Positions 31,725-32,264 of a DNA stretch of 32,264 bases are shown here, piece by piece. The translations under genes were made by a program, and so were the position numbers. Within the stretch, counting starts at the first letter, position 1; every line of letters begins with the position of its first letter. The stretch is from contig JAFLRX010000022.1 in assembly GCA_022511265.1 (NCBI GenBank), forward strand, positions 8,606 to 40,869, given 5' to 3'. Below the pieces are notes generated by a model, which saw nothing but the letters and a program-made list of their open reading frames with translations, was not told where the DNA came from and did no database searches. The DNA is from Eubacterium sp. (GTDB taxonomy: Bacteria; Bacillota; Clostridia; Oscillospirales; Ruminococcaceae).

Positions 31725-31961
31725 CTAGTCTCTGATCTCGTGACCTTCGCGTGATGTCTCCACCAGCTCGTTTCGCTTGAAAAACAGCGAAATGCACCAG
31801 ATCGCGGAAAGCGCGACAAGTATATAGAGGATTCTGCTTATTACATTGTCGGTTCCGCCGAATGCCCATGCGATAAGATCAAACTGGAAAAGTCCCACAA
31901 GACCCCAGTTTATACCGCCTATAAGCAGAATAAAAAGTGCAATCTTATCCATCATAGTCAT
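31725..31961 (-). CDS. DUF378 small membrane protein
   Basis: 78 residues with two membrane helices, IALFILLIGGINWGLVGLF and VISRILYILVALSAIWCISLFF, then a charged tail. The INWGLVGLFQFDLIA segment is the DUF378/YuzA signature. The ATG at 31961 follows GGAAGGAAGG; ATGs at 31955 and 31952 in the same frame are also possible. The function of the family is unknown. It is monocistronic; no convincing promoter was found upstream. Confidence 0.85.
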   Translation of the reverse strand: MTMMDKIALFILLIGGINWGLVGLFQFDLIAWAFGGTDNVISRILYILVALSAIWCISLFFKRNELVETSREGHEIRD

Positions 31962-32143
31962 ATACCTTCCTTCCGTAGCAGGATGTTTGGACAGCCGTTG
32001 TGATAAACTATCCCTATATATTGTGGACAGAAATTTATCATTTATTCAGTTGGATAAATTGCACAAAATTATTGTTAAATGTTGAAATATAAAAGCGTAT
32101 TTTACAAAACAATCAAAAAATTCAAAAAAAGATAAAAAAACAG

Positions 32144-32172
32144 TTGACAAATCAGGGTTATTCGTGTAAAAT
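32144..32172 (+). promoter_or_regulatory. Promoter of the tRNA-Val gene
   Basis: A perfect TTGACA (32144-32149) and TAAAAT (32167-32172) have 17-bp spacing. A TATAAT overlaps five bases downstream. This is a strong stable-RNA type promoter about 40 bases before the tRNA. Confidence 0.7.
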
Positions 32173-32209
32173 ATAATACTGTCAGGTCGGACGAGAGTTG
32201 ATTTGACAT

Positions 32210-32264
32210 GGAAGTTTAGCTCAGCTGGGAGAGCATCTGCCTTACAAGCAGAGGGTCATAGGTT
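32210..32264 (+). tRNA. tRNA-Val(TAC), 3' truncated by the window end
   Basis: The acceptor strand GGAAGTT (32210-32216) is followed by TA, D-stem GCTC/GAGC and the anticodon stem-loop TCTGC-CTTACAA-GCAGA. Anticodon TAC is at 32243-32245. The start of the T-arm (ATAGGTT) is the last thing visible. A strong promoter lies immediately upstream, and more tRNA genes may follow outside the window. Confidence 0.93.

Noticed and set aside
31962-32143. Possible small gene or RNA between the DUF378 gene and the tRNA promoter
   Set aside because: The stretch is A/T-rich with no ribosome site, stem or convincing promoter, apart from a CTGTCCA direct repeat that is too short to interpret.
1-32264. CRISPR arrays, insertion sequences, integrases, toxin-antitoxin or restriction systems
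   Set aside because: No spaced direct-repeat arrays, transposase motifs or defence-type proteins were recognised in any frame.

Overview
The window looks like a chromosomal segment of a low-to-mid-GC, Gram-positive, spore-forming gut-type clostridium. The best guess is Ruminococcaceae/Oscillospiraceae. The evidence is a recognisable SpoIIID, Firmicutes-style c-di-AMP genes, RNase J, a ferredoxin-linked 2-oxoacid oxidoreductase, GTG/TTG starts with strong Shine-Dalgarno sites, and a surface protein built from paired-cysteine repeats and Fn3 domains. The species is inferred, not shown. No CRISPR array, integrase, transposase or phage gene was seen, and most genes are core or conserved.

Layout. 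1-1364 (+) is the C-terminal part of a secreted-type Fn3 repeat protein, ending at a bidirectional terminator. 1425-1817 (-) is a small SRPBCC protein. 1874-5144 (-) is an operon of a MinD/ParA-like P-loop ATPase followed by delta (ferredoxin), alpha, beta and gamma subunits of a CoA-forming 2-oxoacid:ferredoxin oxidoreductase. 5214-14461 (-) is a housekeeping run read as rnj, gdpP, rplI, dnaB, tilS, ftsH, with clear sigma-A promoters before rnj and ftsH. 14857-17166 (-) is a sugar-nucleotidyltransferase fused to a left-handed beta-helix and a phosphomannomutase-like domain whose catalytic motifs are lost.

17334-18685 (+) is a DUF3343 / class-V aminotransferase pair of the kind associated with sulfur or selenium handling. 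18824-21903 (+) is cdaA-cdaR followed by an MscS-type channel, starting from a consensus promoter. Then come terminators, spoIIID (-) with a sigma-E-like promoter, and a pair of large perfect palindromes. 22542-31000 (-) is a six-gene operon: MoxR ATPase, DUF58, membrane transglutaminase, second MoxR ATPase, second DUF58, DUF4129-like membrane protein. It is divergent from a YkgJ-type Fe/Zn-cluster protein gene (+). The window ends with a DUF378 small membrane protein (-) and the 5' part of a tRNA-Val(TAC) gene (+) with its own promoter.

How the parts connect. c-di-AMP is probably made by CdaA (controlled by CdaR) and destroyed by GdpP, and the channel downstream of cdaAR fits the nucleotide's role in turgor control. 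The transglutaminase operon has the plan of MoxR-chaperone/von Willebrand-like adaptor systems that act on an envelope or secreted target, but with the MoxR-DUF58 pair present twice. The points most worth a second look are that duplicated operon, the catalytically degenerate mutase domain, the replacement of glmM by mscS behind cdaAR, the repeat-bearing N-terminal extension of RNase J, and several families of intergenic palindromes.
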